Shown: positions 1-10,168 of the stretch, piece by piece
Layout: every line of letters begins with the position of its first letter
How positions within the stretch are numbered: the stretch's first letter is position 1
From: Haplomitrium mnioides
Taxonomy: Eukaryota > Marchantiophyta > Haplomitriopsida > Calobryales
Length of the DNA stretch: 64,000 bases
Assembly (NCBI GenBank): GCA_049999725.1
Contig: JBNGIS010008884.1
Location: 1-64,000 of the forward strand
Direction: 5' to 3'
The notes under the pieces: model-generated
What the model was told of the DNA's origin: nothing
What the model saw: the letters and a program-made list of their open reading frames with translations, nothing else
Database searches by the model: none
Translations under genes and position numbers: made by a program

Positions 1-14
1 AAAACATTTGTTAC

Positions 15-703
15 CTTTGTCGGACTCTAAGACAGATTTTTCTTGCAAAGATTTTATTTCTTCGCATGAATCACAAACAACAAATTTATTGCATTTTGGA
101 ATTTTGACATTTGGAAAATGAGTTCTCCAATGTTTTGTAAAACCCGAGAAACTGAGAATGCAATGGAGATCTGTCTCTTTCAAATAAGTTGTGTAATAGT
201 CATAAAATTCCCATTTTGTAAAATTATCCAACAAGTTGTACACTTTGTGAGTGGGTATTCTCTCGCAATGTCATTGGAAAAAATTGTCCATCCTCTTACG
301 AACGAAAACTTCTTTAGCAGACACATCTCTTTTTCCAAAAATGCCTCTAAGCTATGCATTTTTGAGATTTTGAATCCTTTGGATTCTATCATTCCCTATT
401 GTTAATATTAATTTGAAGGCTCTTCTACAAACAAAGGTACCGCTAGACAATGTAAACCAATTTTCGACATCGAAATCTTTTCTTGGTATTCTCTACTGTA
501 GTGTGATATCACAATTCTTAATGCTTTGCCAAAAGTACATTTCTTTCACATTTTTCAAAAAATCTGTCTTGCACAATGATAAGCAATTATTTCGACAACA
601 AAAGATTCTCTTCAATCTAGAAATTGACATTGGATCCAACTTTTTCTTCATAAAGCTCTTGTCATGATGGATTTTCTGTAAAGAATTTTCACGTAATTCT
701 TTG
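15..703 (-). pseudogene. Gene B of copy C1, exon 1 remnant (transposase-like)
   Basis: This is the 3' part of gene B exon 1 on the minus strand. It shares with the other copies the conserved stretch NDRIQRIQNLKNA, the block NFTKWEFYDYYTTYLKE and, near the exon end, a CxxC motif (VVCDSC in place of the usual VVCETC). The exon stops at a splice donor (GTAAC on the minus strand) at about position 14. Compared with C3, C5 and C6, roughly 1.1 kb of upstream coding sequence is missing, from the ATG to the segment just before FVKKKLDP. The join lies at a TTTGGG microsatellite (704-731), directly followed by sequence that in other copies lies upstream of the start codon. Several in-frame stops are present. 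DUF7869-like identity is inferred from the full-length copies. Confidence 0.7.
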
Positions 704-731
704 TTTGGGTTTGGGTTTGGGTTTGGGTTTG
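704..731. repeat. TTTGGG microsatellite, 4.7 units
   Basis: There are four perfect TTTGGG units followed by TTTG. Other copies have a single 'gtttgggttttgg' at this point in gene B. The expansion sits exactly where C1 has lost about 1.1 kb of gene B, so it may have taken part in the deletion or filled the break. Confidence 0.9.
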
Positions 732-1160
732 TAAAATAATTCTTTGATAATAATTATTTTAACAAATATTATGAAACTCTCAAAAGATGCAGTTTTATCT
801 GTAAAATGACAAAATTTAAGAGCTTTTTGGGAAGAAAATGAAAAAAAAATTGGAAAGATGAAAACTAACAAAGCTTTATATACTAAAAATTATTTTTGGC
901 ACCAGGCAAACCTACATATGAAGAGCTCTGCGAAAAACTTTTTGGCGAGAAAAAACATTTTTTGAAATTTAGCTATAAAAAGAGCGCTGCTGGAAAGTTT
1001 CTTTCCAATGTCGCGAGTTCAGTTTTTGGTTTTTGGTTTTCTAATTATTGCTTTTTTTTTATTTACTTAGTTTTCTGCCATTTCCAACCCTTAGTGATTT
1101 CTGAACTTTTGTTCATTACATTTTTCATTTCCAAAAACATCTTTTTTTTTTATCTTGACA
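732..1160. promoter_or_regulatory. Shared divergent promoter and gene A leader, C1
   Basis: This region lies between the two divergent genes. GCTTTATATACTAA at about 873-886 is conserved in the same place in the other copies and looks like the TATA box of gene A. The leader downstream (about 895-1160) carries an open frame without an ATG, reading EELCEKLFGEKKHFLKF and GKFLSNVASS. Relatives of this frame occur in C3, C4, C5 and C6. Confidence 0.6.
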
Positions 1161-1580
1161 ATGGCCTCTCAAGGAATTGTTTCCGGCCCTGCCAAACCAA
1201 AGCCTTATAGGTATTGAGATGTTATCAAGGCTCTAGAGCCTACAAGATTGGAGTGGAAATGGCTTGTCAACTACTGTTCGTTGAGAGACCCGGATCACCA
1301 TCTTTACCTTTTTGTAGGTGAAGGTGAAAAATTCAATTTGGGTCTACTGGTCCAAATTACAATGATCTAGGAGGGAAGAAAAGCCAACATCAAGCTTCTT
1401 GTGCAAGCCCAAGACTCAATAACACTTTATTGTGCAAATTGCAAGTGATTTGATTTTTGAGAGTACAAAGAGAGAGATTTATTTGCTACAAATCTTCAGG
1501 CGTCAAGGGAAGATGGAAAGGTTAGTTCCAAAATCTATTTTCTTATTCTATTTTCCTTACTTAGTTGTATTTCCTAGTAT

Positions 1581-2012
1581 ATCCATGCGTGCATGGACTC
1601 TGAAGTTCAAGCACGCAGGGACTCTGAAGTCCAAGCGCGCAGGGACTCTGAAGTCCTTGTGCACATGGACTATGAAGTTCATGCACGCATGGACCTTAAA
1701 GTCCATGCGCGCAAGGGCTCTAAAGTTCCTGTGCGCATGGACTTCAGAGTCACTGCGTGGATGGACTTCAAGGTCCATGCACGCAAGAACTTCAGAGTCT
1801 ATGCGCGCATGGACTTCACAATCCATGCGTGCATGGACTTCAGAGTCCATACGTGCATGGACTTCAAGATCCATGCGCGTTTGAACTTCAAAGTCCATGT
1901 GCGCATGGACTTCAAAGTCGACGTTTGCCTAGACTCCCAAGTCCATACACGCTTGAACTTCAGAGTCCATATGCGCATAGACTTCAAAGTCCATGCACGC
2001 ATGGACTTTTTT
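1581..2012. repeat. 24-bp palindromic minisatellite in gene A intron 1, C1
   Basis: About 18 units of 24 bp; the idealised unit is CATGGACTTC AAAGTCCATGCGCG. Each unit contains the 16-bp palindrome TCCATGCGCGCATGGA or a variant. Because the period is 8 codons and the unit is nearly its own reverse complement, long spurious frames (repeats of MDFKVHAR or MRAWTSKS) open on both strands. They lie inside the intron and are not genes. Confidence 0.92.
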
Positions 2013-3670
2013 GTTCACTGCACGCTTGTATTTTTTTAAAGTTCTTGCTTTTCTAGCATGTCAATCCAACATTTTCACTAATGACAAATTTTTTTCTTTC
2101 TTTATTTTCAGTTCACTCAGTATTTGGCGGATTTTGTTGATGCGTAGAATAACGCGAAGCGGATCGAGTGGGACCTCATCAAGCTCGCCATACAAATTAA
2201 GATTCTAAAGCCCAAGCAGGGCGTCAATATTCAACAGCTTGTGCCACATCCAAGTGCGGCAACATACTCGGTTCACGCTACAAGGACTTCTTCCCAGAAG
2301 AAGAGAAAGGAGTCGGAGCCAAATGAGGTTAAGAAGAAAAAAAACCAACACCAATAAAGAAAAAACCTGCACCAACACCGGTTGTTGAGGAGGAGCCAGC
2401 CCTCTCAGAATCTATAGCAAAGTCTACTTTGTCTGCCCTCTCGTCTCCATCAGCAAGCAGCTCAAGGCAAGACTTGGAGCAAGAGCCGAAGCCAGTTCAG
2501 GCTCCAACATCAAGAGCAAAAAGCAATCCCACAAGGGGTTGCGTACATTTCAAGAAAGAGAACAAGTGGATCCTCAGACAGCTTCTAAGGAGGACAAAAA
2601 CAAGATTAGGGAGTCTGCAATCCAGCGCTGCAGAGTTCGTGAAGAGATCATTGCAATCATGCTAGAAAACTTAAATCTGCCTAAGCTTAGAATGGACAAC
2701 TAGGGTCCATTCCAAATTCAAAGATTAAACGAGGATTTTGTGGAGCTTCTTGCGCAAAGAATGCTCACGAATAAGTACGTGCATTCTTTCTTCATCGTGG
2801 TTGTAGACCCAAAGTGTGGTCTCAAAGACAAGTCAGAGTTCAACATCAAGACTCTTAACAAGTATCATTATGAGATTGCAGGAGGCAATCACAGTGCTGA
2901 AGCAAGGCAACTACTTATTACAAAATATGGGGGAAAGAATCTTGCTCTATTGCTTTGCAACTATTACGTGTACATGGGTCTCACACCAACAGAGTACCGT
3001 ATTTTTGCAGCCGATGACAATTACTACCAAAGGTACAGGCTTGAGATGACCTCTATTCAAAAGGTCGAGTATTGGAATCAACGATTTGTAGTGAGTGAGA
3101 TGGTTTCATCCCAAAAATTGAAAAGGGAGCTAGTGTTGGAAACGCTCAAGATAAAACCAAAGTCTACACTTGAGAAGACTGTGACTTCTCAAGACAACTA
3201 GTTCCAGCTAGCATTTAGAAGTGGAGAGCTCTGGGATTTACAGCAGAGCATTTTTTCAATGTGGGAGAAGAATATTGTGAAAGGCTAGAAACCAAAGGCC
3301 AAAGGATCTCTCAAGATGGAGGATATGAAGTGGATGCCTTGGAGGTTTCTTCAGGGTCTTTCAGATGAAGTCAAGATTTCAGTTTTAAACCAAGTGGAAA
3401 CCGGAGAGCTTTCAATGGACAAGATATCTCGAGAGGCGAAGAGACACAAAGTTTTGGCCATAATCGTAAAGAATTTTTGTTCGGAGGTTTATTGTAGTTC
3501 GTGAGAAGAGGCAAGAGAGGAGCATCCTCTTCACACTGAAGAGTTGAAGATAGCCTCCTTTTATTCAAGCTTTGAGAAGCTTCTAGTAACTTCTTTCTTT
3601 GGAACTTTATTTAATTATTTGTATTTGCATTGAATATTATGTAAATTTTTGTTGTGTTTTAAAAACTTAC

Positions 3671-4246
3671 GGTCCATACGCGCATGGATATTGAAGTCCA
3701 TGCGCGTATGGACTTCAATGTCCATGCGCGCATGGACTTCAAAGTCCAAAAGAAAATCGACTTTCAAGTCAATGCGCCCATGGACTTCAAAGTCCAAATG
3801 TGCAGTGACTTTCAAGTCCATGCGTGCATTTACTTCGAAGTCCATGCACGCATGGACTTTGCTGTTCAAGAGCACTTGGACTTTGAAGTCCAAGCGAGCA
3901 TGGACTTCAAAGTCCAAACGCGCAAGGACATCAAAGTCCATGTGCGGATGGACTTCAAAGTCTAAGTGCTCTTAAACAACAAAGTCCATGTGTGCATAGA
4001 CTTTGAAGTATATGCGCTCATGGAATTTGAAGTCTAAGTGCTCTTGAGCAGCAAAGTCTATGCGCGCATAGACTTCAAAGTCTATGCGCGTATAGACTTC
4101 GAAGTCCATGTGCGCATGGACTTGAAAGTCAAAGTGTGTGTAGTTATCAAAGTCCATGCGCACATAGACTTCAAAGTTTATGTGTGCTTGGATTTCAAAG
4201 TCCATGCACGCATGGACTTCGATGTCCATGAACGCATGGACCCTAA
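3671..4246. repeat. 24-bp palindromic minisatellite in gene A intron 2, C1
   Basis: About 24 units of the same 24-bp palindromic repeat as in intron 1, more diverged in the middle (4000-4150). It lies between the donor after SSFEKLL (3585/3586) and the acceptor before GDKKFKRQ (4316/4317). The frames on both strands are products of the repeat. Confidence 0.92.
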
Positions 4247-5593
4247 AATGTTTAATGTTCTCTACCCTTAAATTTTTTTATCACTCTCTAATGTTTTTGT
4301 TTCGATTTTTGTGTAGGGAGACAAAAAATTTAAACGGCAGCTAGTGAAGAAACTGGTAGCAACTACGAAAGGAGGGAAAAAATGTGGGGTGGAGGGAGCC
4401 TCTCAAGATCAAGACCAGCCTTCTACGTTGGTCTCTTACCCTCCTGCCTTTCTTCTCCACTGCCAAAAGGCTAGAGAGTGGAAAGCACGGTAGCAAAGTG
4501 GTGTTGCATCTCTCATAACAGAAGGAGTTGTGAGAGACGAGGAAGATGAACTAATGTCGTATGTCGATGGTCTTAACGTGGATTTTTATCAAGTCCACGA
4601 GGAGGCCAACGCTCGGCAATTGAAGGGCCTTGTGAAACCTAGGTGTTTCACTTTGGCTATTGGTGATATTTCTTATAGGTACAACCTTAAGGAATGCAAG
4701 CATGATGACTCGTAACCATTTTCAAAAGATGACATTTTTTATATGGTATCATCTTTTGCGACAGTAACAACTTCGGAGTTTTGGTCTTTTGTGATCATTC
4801 ATTCTTCGGAGCAATTTGGCATCGTCGAAGATGCCCTTTCTGAAGTCTGTTGTGCAATCGATCACGGCATTTGGTGAGTTGTTCTTTTTTTTCTTTTTCT
4901 TTTTGATTTCTCTGTTTTTGATTTCTCTTGCATTTTGGTTGCAATGTTTGATTTCTATGTTTATCTTTCTGCAAGGACAAAAGCAATATTCATCATTCTG
5001 GTGGTCTCAAAATCGCACATGCCCACGAGTATTGGACGGTGGGCTACAAGACTAAAGAAGGAAAGAGGAGCATGCACCTTTTCAATTTGCAGCCTTCTTC
5101 AGCGACCGGACTTCCTCAGCATATTATGCGGAGTGTTTTTAGTTACCCTGCAGTTTCGGCAAAACTTAAACATCCAAGAGATGATGCTCTTGTGAATGTT
5201 TATCAGAAGCCGCAGGCTCTCTACAATTTTTTTATTGACCATTTATCAACATGACAGGATTGAATCCTTGATCTCTGTTCTAGATCTCGCACATGCCTTG
5301 TCTGCGCTTTAAAGCTAATGCAAAACTACATCATCGTGGAATATGATAGACGTCAGTCTATTTATATTCCTCATAGGGTTTTGGAGATGGCTTCCTTGCC
5401 ATCCAATGTGATTGAGCCACATATAGTTTTTGCTTACCATAAGGAACTTGTTCGTCCTGGTATTGCAGGTGCTTCTGGTGACTCTATTGTAGTATCGGGG
5501 ACTGGAAAGTCTCAACAGGATTCTCTAGCGGTTGCAGATGCTCAGCCTGTAGATTTAGATGAGACAATTCCTTCTGAAGAGGAAAGAGTCTAA

Positions 5594-6467
5594 GGATTTG
5601 TTTTAACAATTTGTATTATAAATAAAGTTTATGTTTTCCAAATTTTTATTTACCAAAGTTTCATCTTATTGCTTTCTCACTCTATTTAAAGTCTTTTCAT
5701 CATGATTTAGTTTGGTGGGCTTAAGAATAGTTTGACTCATTTGATAATCTAAGAATGGTTTGAAGTCAATTGCTAATCTAAAGATGATTTGGAGTCTTTG
5801 CGCATTGTTTAGTGTCGTTGCGCATTAAGGCTATCTAGTTCTTGTTCGAATTCCCTACATACCTAAGCTCTCAGGTTATTTTTCAAAGTCCCTTCACCTA
5901 TAAGCCAAAGGGTTCTTGTTCAATGTCTATGCTTGCATAGGCTATAGGGTTCTTGTTTAGAACCTTGGTTTGAAATAGCTCTAAGGTACATGCGTGCATA
6001 GCTTCATTCTTCTTGTTTAGAGTCCAAGCACACACAGGATTTAGGATTCTTGTTCAGAGTCTATGCGTGAATAGGCTTTACGGTTCTAGTTTGGAGTCTA
6101 TGTTTGCATAGGATTTGTTACCTACGATGCTCAAAGTCAAGTTCAAAACCCTTACTCGACTGGACATTTACGTTTTCATGTAGTTTTTTCCACCAAAAGA
6201 TATATGTTTTATTTCATTTTTATGAATTTAGTTTATTCACAATAGTGTCAAGTTTTTATAAAATATTAGAATAACCAAAATTTTTGTTTTGCAATGTATT
6301 TTCTACAAAAAAAAAATGCTTGAAATATAATCTCAATGTAAAATATGCATTTTTTGTTTATAAAAAATGATTTTCTTTTCAAAAAAAGGATTTCAGTCGT
6401 AAATTTGATGTTTTTGAATGCCAAATCACCAAAAAAAAAATTCAACTACCAAGTGAAGCAAGAGATC
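5594..6467. other. C1 region downstream of gene A, degenerate palindromic repeats
   Basis: No gene is seen. From about 5800 to 6150 there are irregular units of roughly 35 bp that combine a core such as CTATGCGTGCATAG with 'gctttagggttcttgttcagagt'. The rest is AT-rich sequence shared with the same region of C2 and C6 (for example 'aactaccaagtgaa' just inside the terminus). Confidence 0.7.
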
Positions 6468-6500
6468 AGTAGCGGTTCTTGGTTCAAAGTAGCAATTGTT
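6468..6500 (-). repeat. Terminal inverted repeat, gene-A end of C1
   Basis: Read outward it ends GGTTCAAAGTAGCAATTGTT. Read inward it begins AACAATTGCTACTTTGAACC, and a second GCTACT lies about 20 bp inside. Homologous to the ends of C2 to C7. Confidence 0.85.
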
Positions 6501-6882
6501 GCAGGCTCTTTACAAATTTTTCATTGACTATTTGTCATCATAGCAGGATTGGATCTTAGATCTTTGCTCTAAGTCTGGCACATGCCTTGTTTGTGCTTTA
6601 AAGTTAATGCAAAACTGCATTGCAGCGGAATATGATAGACGTCAGTCTATCTACATTCCTTAGAGAGTTTTGACAATGGCTTCCTTGCCATCCAATGTGT
6701 TAGAGTCACAGATAGTTTATGCATACCACAAGGAGCATGTTCCTCTTGGTACTGCAAGTTCTACTGGTGATTTTGTTGCCATATCTGGAACTAGAAAGTA
6801 TCGACATGACTCTTTAGCGGTTGCAGATGCTTAGCCATTGGATTTAGATGAGATAATTCCTTCCAAAGAGGATAGAGCCTGA
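6501..6882 (+). pseudogene. Gene A of copy C2, exon 4 fragment (methyltransferase motif I)
   Basis: This fragment begins within the conserved QKPxALYNFFIDHLS segment, interrupted by C1. It continues with QDWILDLCSKSGTCLVCALK, EYDRRQSIYIP, LTMASLPSNV, and an acidic end with DLDEIIPSKEDRA before TGA. DLCSKSGT matches the FxGxG-type motif I of DNA amino-methyltransferases in place and spacing, and the acidic residue of VEYD/AEYD fits motif II. Three in-frame stops show that it is dead. The fragment was recognised by comparison with exon 4 of C1 and C6. Confidence 0.75.
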
Positions 6883-7771
6883 ACATCTATTTCAACAAAT
6901 TGTTTTATTAATAAAATAGGTTTTTTACAAAGTTTTATTTGCTAAAGTTTCAACTTGTTGTACTCCCAATCCATTTTAAGTCTTTTCATCACGATTCAAT
7001 TTGGTGCGCATAAGAATGGTTTGGAGTCAATTGCTAGTACAAGAGCCATTTGGAGTCCTTGTGCACATCAATTGGAGTCCATAGGTACATGAGCTTTAGC
7101 AATCTCTAGCCACCTAGGCTTTAGGGTTCTTTTTTAGAGTCTATGCGCACATAAGCTTTATAGTTCTACGTGTGCATAAGCTTAAAGGTTCTTGTTCAGA
7201 GTCCCTATATGTATAAGCTTTAGGGTTCTCTTTCAATCTCTATGCGCGCATAGGCTTTAGGGTTCTTATTTAGAGTTTAGGAACACCTAGGATTTACGAT
7301 TCTTGTTTAGAGTCTATGCATGCCTAGCCTTATTGTTCTCGTTCAAAGTTTATGCATGAATATGCTTTAGGATTCTCGTTCGGAGCCTACGCGTGTATAG
7401 GCTTTAGGGTTCTAGTTTGGAGTCTCTACTTGCTTAGGATTTAATAGCTATGACACTAATAGTCTTGTTCAAAGTCCCTACGTGAGTAGACATCCACATT
7501 TGCATATAATTTTTTTCACAAAAAGATATATGTTTTTTTTTAATTTTTGATGAATTTAGTGTATTCACAATAGTGTGAGGTTTTAATAAAATATTTCAAT
7601 AACTAAAATGCATGTTATTGTGGGTGTTTATTATAAACAAATTTTTGAAATATAATCTCAATCTAAAAAACGATTTTCTTTGCGAAAAAAAAGATCACAA
7701 ACATAAAATTGATGTTTTTCAATACCAAATCACAAAAAAATATTTGCGACTACCAAGTGAGACAGGAACTT
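6883..7771. other. C2 region downstream of gene A, palindromic repeats
   Basis: No gene is seen. About 7050-7480 holds irregular repeats that pair a variant of CTATGCGCGCATAG with 'gctttagggttctngttcagagt'. The remainder is AT-rich and homologous to 6150-6467. Confidence 0.7.
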
Positions 7772-7804
7772 AGTAGCGGTTTCTGGTTCAAAGTAGCGAT
7801 TGTT
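7772..7804 (-). repeat. Terminal inverted repeat, gene-A end of C2
   Basis: Read inward: AACAATCGCTACTTTGAACC, followed by AGAAACCGCTACT. The two CGCTACT motifs are 20 bp apart in direct orientation, as expected for paired transposase binding sites. Confidence 0.88.
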
Positions 7805-8195
7805 CTTGGACTTCAGAGTTCATGCGCACGTGGACTTTGCATTCCATACGCATATGGGCTTAACAATAAAGGCTCGCTTGGACTTCACAGTCCAAGTGCT
7901 GGGACTTAATATTCCAAGCGAGCATGGATTGCACAGTCCATACGCGCACAGATGTAGCATTCCATGCAAGTTTGTACTTCAAAGGCAAGCTGCGCTTGGA
8001 CGTTGAAGTCCACGAGTGCCAAGAACTGGAAGTCCATCCGTGCATGGACTTCCAAGCCAAGTGCGCTTGGATTGTTAAGTCCAAGCAGGCAAAGACTGTG
8101 AAGTCCATGTGTACATGGACTTTGAAGTCAAGGTACGAAGAGACTGCAAAGTCTATGCATGCATAGACTTTACAGTCCTTGCACATAGGAACTCA
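7805..8195. repeat. 24-bp palindromic minisatellite in gene A intron 2, C3 (cut by C2)
   Basis: About 16 units or part-units. This array is rich in variants in which both arms changed together, such as TCCAAGTGCGCTTGGA at about 8055-8071. The left end is cut by the C2 terminus. Confidence 0.88.
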
Positions 8196-9814
8196 AAATC
8201 TATTTTATTATAACCAAAAACAACTTTGAGTAAATTCACTGCAACTCCAAAGAAATGAATGTATAGTGAAAAAATAAACTTACCAAAAGCTTCTCAAAAC
8301 TAGAATAGAATGTAGCCATCCTGGACTCCTCCGTGTGGAGAGGGTACTCCTCTCTTGCTTCCTCCCAGCTATTGCAGTAAACTTCAGAACAAAAACTTTT
8401 TACCATCACTGCCAAAACTTTATGTCTCTCTGCCTCCCAAGACATTTCATCCATTGAAAGCTCTCCGGCTTCCACGCGTTTCAAAACTGAAATTTTCACT
8501 TTGTCAAGAAGACCCTAAAGGGACCTCCAAGGTGTCCACTTCATGTCCTCCATTCTAAGAGATCCCTTGGCTTTTCGCTTCGAACCCTTCACAATATTTT
8601 TCTCCCACATTGAAAATGTGCTCTATTGTAGATCCCTGAGCTCACCACTTCGAAATGCAAGCTGGAACTAGTTGTCTTGAGAAGTGATTGCCTTCTTAAG
8701 TGTGGACTTGGGCTTGATCTCCAAGGTTTCCACCACCAATTCTCTTTTCAATTTTTGGGATGACACCATCCCGCTCTCTACAAACCTTTGATGCCAATAT
8801 TCAACCTTCTGAATTGATGTCATTTCCGACCTATACCTCTGGTCATAGTTGTCATCAATTGCAAAAATACGAGCCTCTGTTGGTGTAAGACCCACATACA
8901 CATAGAAGTTGTAGAGCGAAAGTGCCGAATTCTTCGCTCCTTATTTTGTGATCAAAAGCTGCATTGCTATAGCATTGTGATTGCCTCCTGCAATCTTGTA
9001 GCAACACTTATCATGGTTCATATTATCAAACTCTGACTTGTCCTTCAACCCACACTTTGGGTCAACAACAACAATAAAAAAACTATGCACATATTTATTT
9101 GTGAGCATTCTCTGCGCCAAAAGCTCAACAAAATCTTCATTCATCCTTCTAATCTAGAAAGACCCCCAATTAACCATTCTAGATTTTGGTAGATTCAAGT
9201 TCTCCAACCTAATAGTAATTTTTCTTCGTGGACTCTTCATCAATGGATTGTAGACTCCTTGATTTTGTTTTTATCTTTCTCAGACATTGTTTCAGGGTCT
9301 TCTTGCTCCCGTTCTTGGAAAGTTTGCAACCCCTTGTACAATTGCCTTTTTACTCTTGATGTTGGAGCCCGAACTAACTTCGGCTTTGTTTCTTGCCTTG
9401 AGCTACTCGGTGCTCAAGACAAAGAGGAAGTAGAAGATGACCTTGCTGGAGATTCTGAGGAGGGTGGCTCCTCCTCAATAACTGGTACTGGAACATGCTT
9501 TTTTCTTTTCGACCGCATGTTTCTTCTTTTTGGGAGCTTCAGCTGGCTCCACCTTCTTTCTCTTTTTTTTGTGTAGAAGGGCCTGTAGCATGAATTAAAA
9601 ATATAGCCACTTTGGATGCAGCATCTGCTGCTTAATATTTACGCCCTGCTTGAGATTCAGATTTTGATGTGGATGGCCAACTTTATGAAATCCCGTTCGA
9701 CGCGTTGCGCATCTTTGTAGGAATCGACAAAATCCACAAGAAACTGAGTAAACTAAAAACAAAAAAAAATAAAAAATTAAGCACAAGTACAAGTATTCAA
9801 GGCAAGAAAAAAGA

Positions 9815-10168
9815 CAATGCAGTCCATGCATGCATGTACTACAAGATTCATGTGCGCATGGACTCCAAGAACCATGCTGGCATGGATTAGGGACTCCATG
9901 CATGCACGGAATCCAAGGTACACTCACGCAAAAATTCCATGGTCTCTACACGCATGGACATGGGAGTGCACTCATGCAAGGACCAAGGAGTCCTTGCGCA
10001 AGTAGACCTATGACTCTATGCGCGCATGGAGTTCCGGAGTCCATGCGCACATGGACTTGAGAGTCCTTGTGCACAAGGACCCGGGAGACCATGCACGCAT
10101 GGACAGGGGGGGTCCAATTGTGCATGGAGCCGGGAGTCCATGGCGCATGGACCTGGGAGCTATGAGTC
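9815..10168. repeat. Palindromic minisatellite in gene A intron 1, C3
   Basis: About 14 units, with the spacer here often 'gactcnggagtc' rather than 'gacttcaaagtc'. It contains the perfect 18-bp palindrome GTCCTTGTGCACAAGGAC at 10063-10080, in which both arms differ from the common form. Confidence 0.88.

Larger units (their letters stand above)
1161..5593 (+). pseudogene. Gene A of copy C1: ParB-like / DNA methyltransferase-like protein, degraded
   Basis: This copy shows the whole four-exon gene A. Exon 1 is 1161-1520 (ATG in ACAATGGCC, MASQG), intron 1 1521-2111, exon 2 2112-3585, intron 2 3586-4316, exon 3 4317-4873, intron 3 4874-4975 and exon 4 4976-5593. Exon 2 has a Lys/Ser-rich linker and then a ParB-like domain: LNEDFVELLAQRMLTNKY, FFIVVVDPK, IAGGNHSAEARQLL, and LTPTEYRIFAADDN (about 2728-3110). 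Exon 3 has the methyltransferase motif IV position, here decayed to DISYR (DIPYG in other copies). Exon 4 has VYQKPQALYNFFIDHLS, motif I as DLCSRSRT, and VEYDRRQSIYIP. In-frame stops occur in all exons. The exon 3/4 join is one nucleotide out of phase if plain GT-AG is assumed. The N-terminal 120 residues are not recognised. Confidence 0.8.
1..6500 (+). mobile_element. Two-gene transposon copy C1, left end outside window
   Basis: This is a copy of the divergent two-gene element. Gene B lies on the minus strand at the window edge, the shared promoter region at about 732-1160, and gene A on the plus strand to 5593. The gene-A terminus is at 6468-6500. What follows 6500 is gene A exon 4 sequence of another copy (C2), so C1 is inserted in C2. 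The GCAG at 6501-6504 is the expected 4-bp target duplication, but its partner is outside the window. Gene B of this copy has a large internal deletion. Confidence 0.8.
6501..7804 (+). mobile_element. Two-gene transposon copy C2, only the gene-A end visible
   Basis: C1 is inserted in exon 4 of this copy's gene A, so only the last part of exon 4, the downstream region and the terminus (7772-7804) lie in the window. C2 in turn sits in intron 2 of gene A of C3: sequence after 7804 resumes with the 24-bp intron repeat. CTTG at 7805-7808 is the expected target duplication; its partner is outside the window. Confidence 0.75.

Noticed and set aside
180-392. MIESKGFKISKM-type frames repeated in many copies
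   Set aside because: Off-frame reading of the conserved gene B segment NDRIQRIQNLKNA; similarity at protein level simply reflects DNA homology.
704-731. Interstitial telomere
   Set aside because: Unit is TTTGGG, not the usual plant TTTAGGG, and only 4.7 units at a deletion junction.
1581-2012. CRISPR array
   Set aside because: Units are contiguous, without unique spacers, in an intron of a plant element.
1557-2056. Repetitive open frames on both strands (MDFKVHAR, MRAWTSKS and similar)
   Set aside because: They come from the 24-bp palindromic repeat inside gene A intron 1. The period is divisible by three and the unit nearly self-complementary, so frames open on both strands. Same for 3615-4271, 7800-8186, 9817-10241, 26601-26880, 30512-30709 and 32153-32702.
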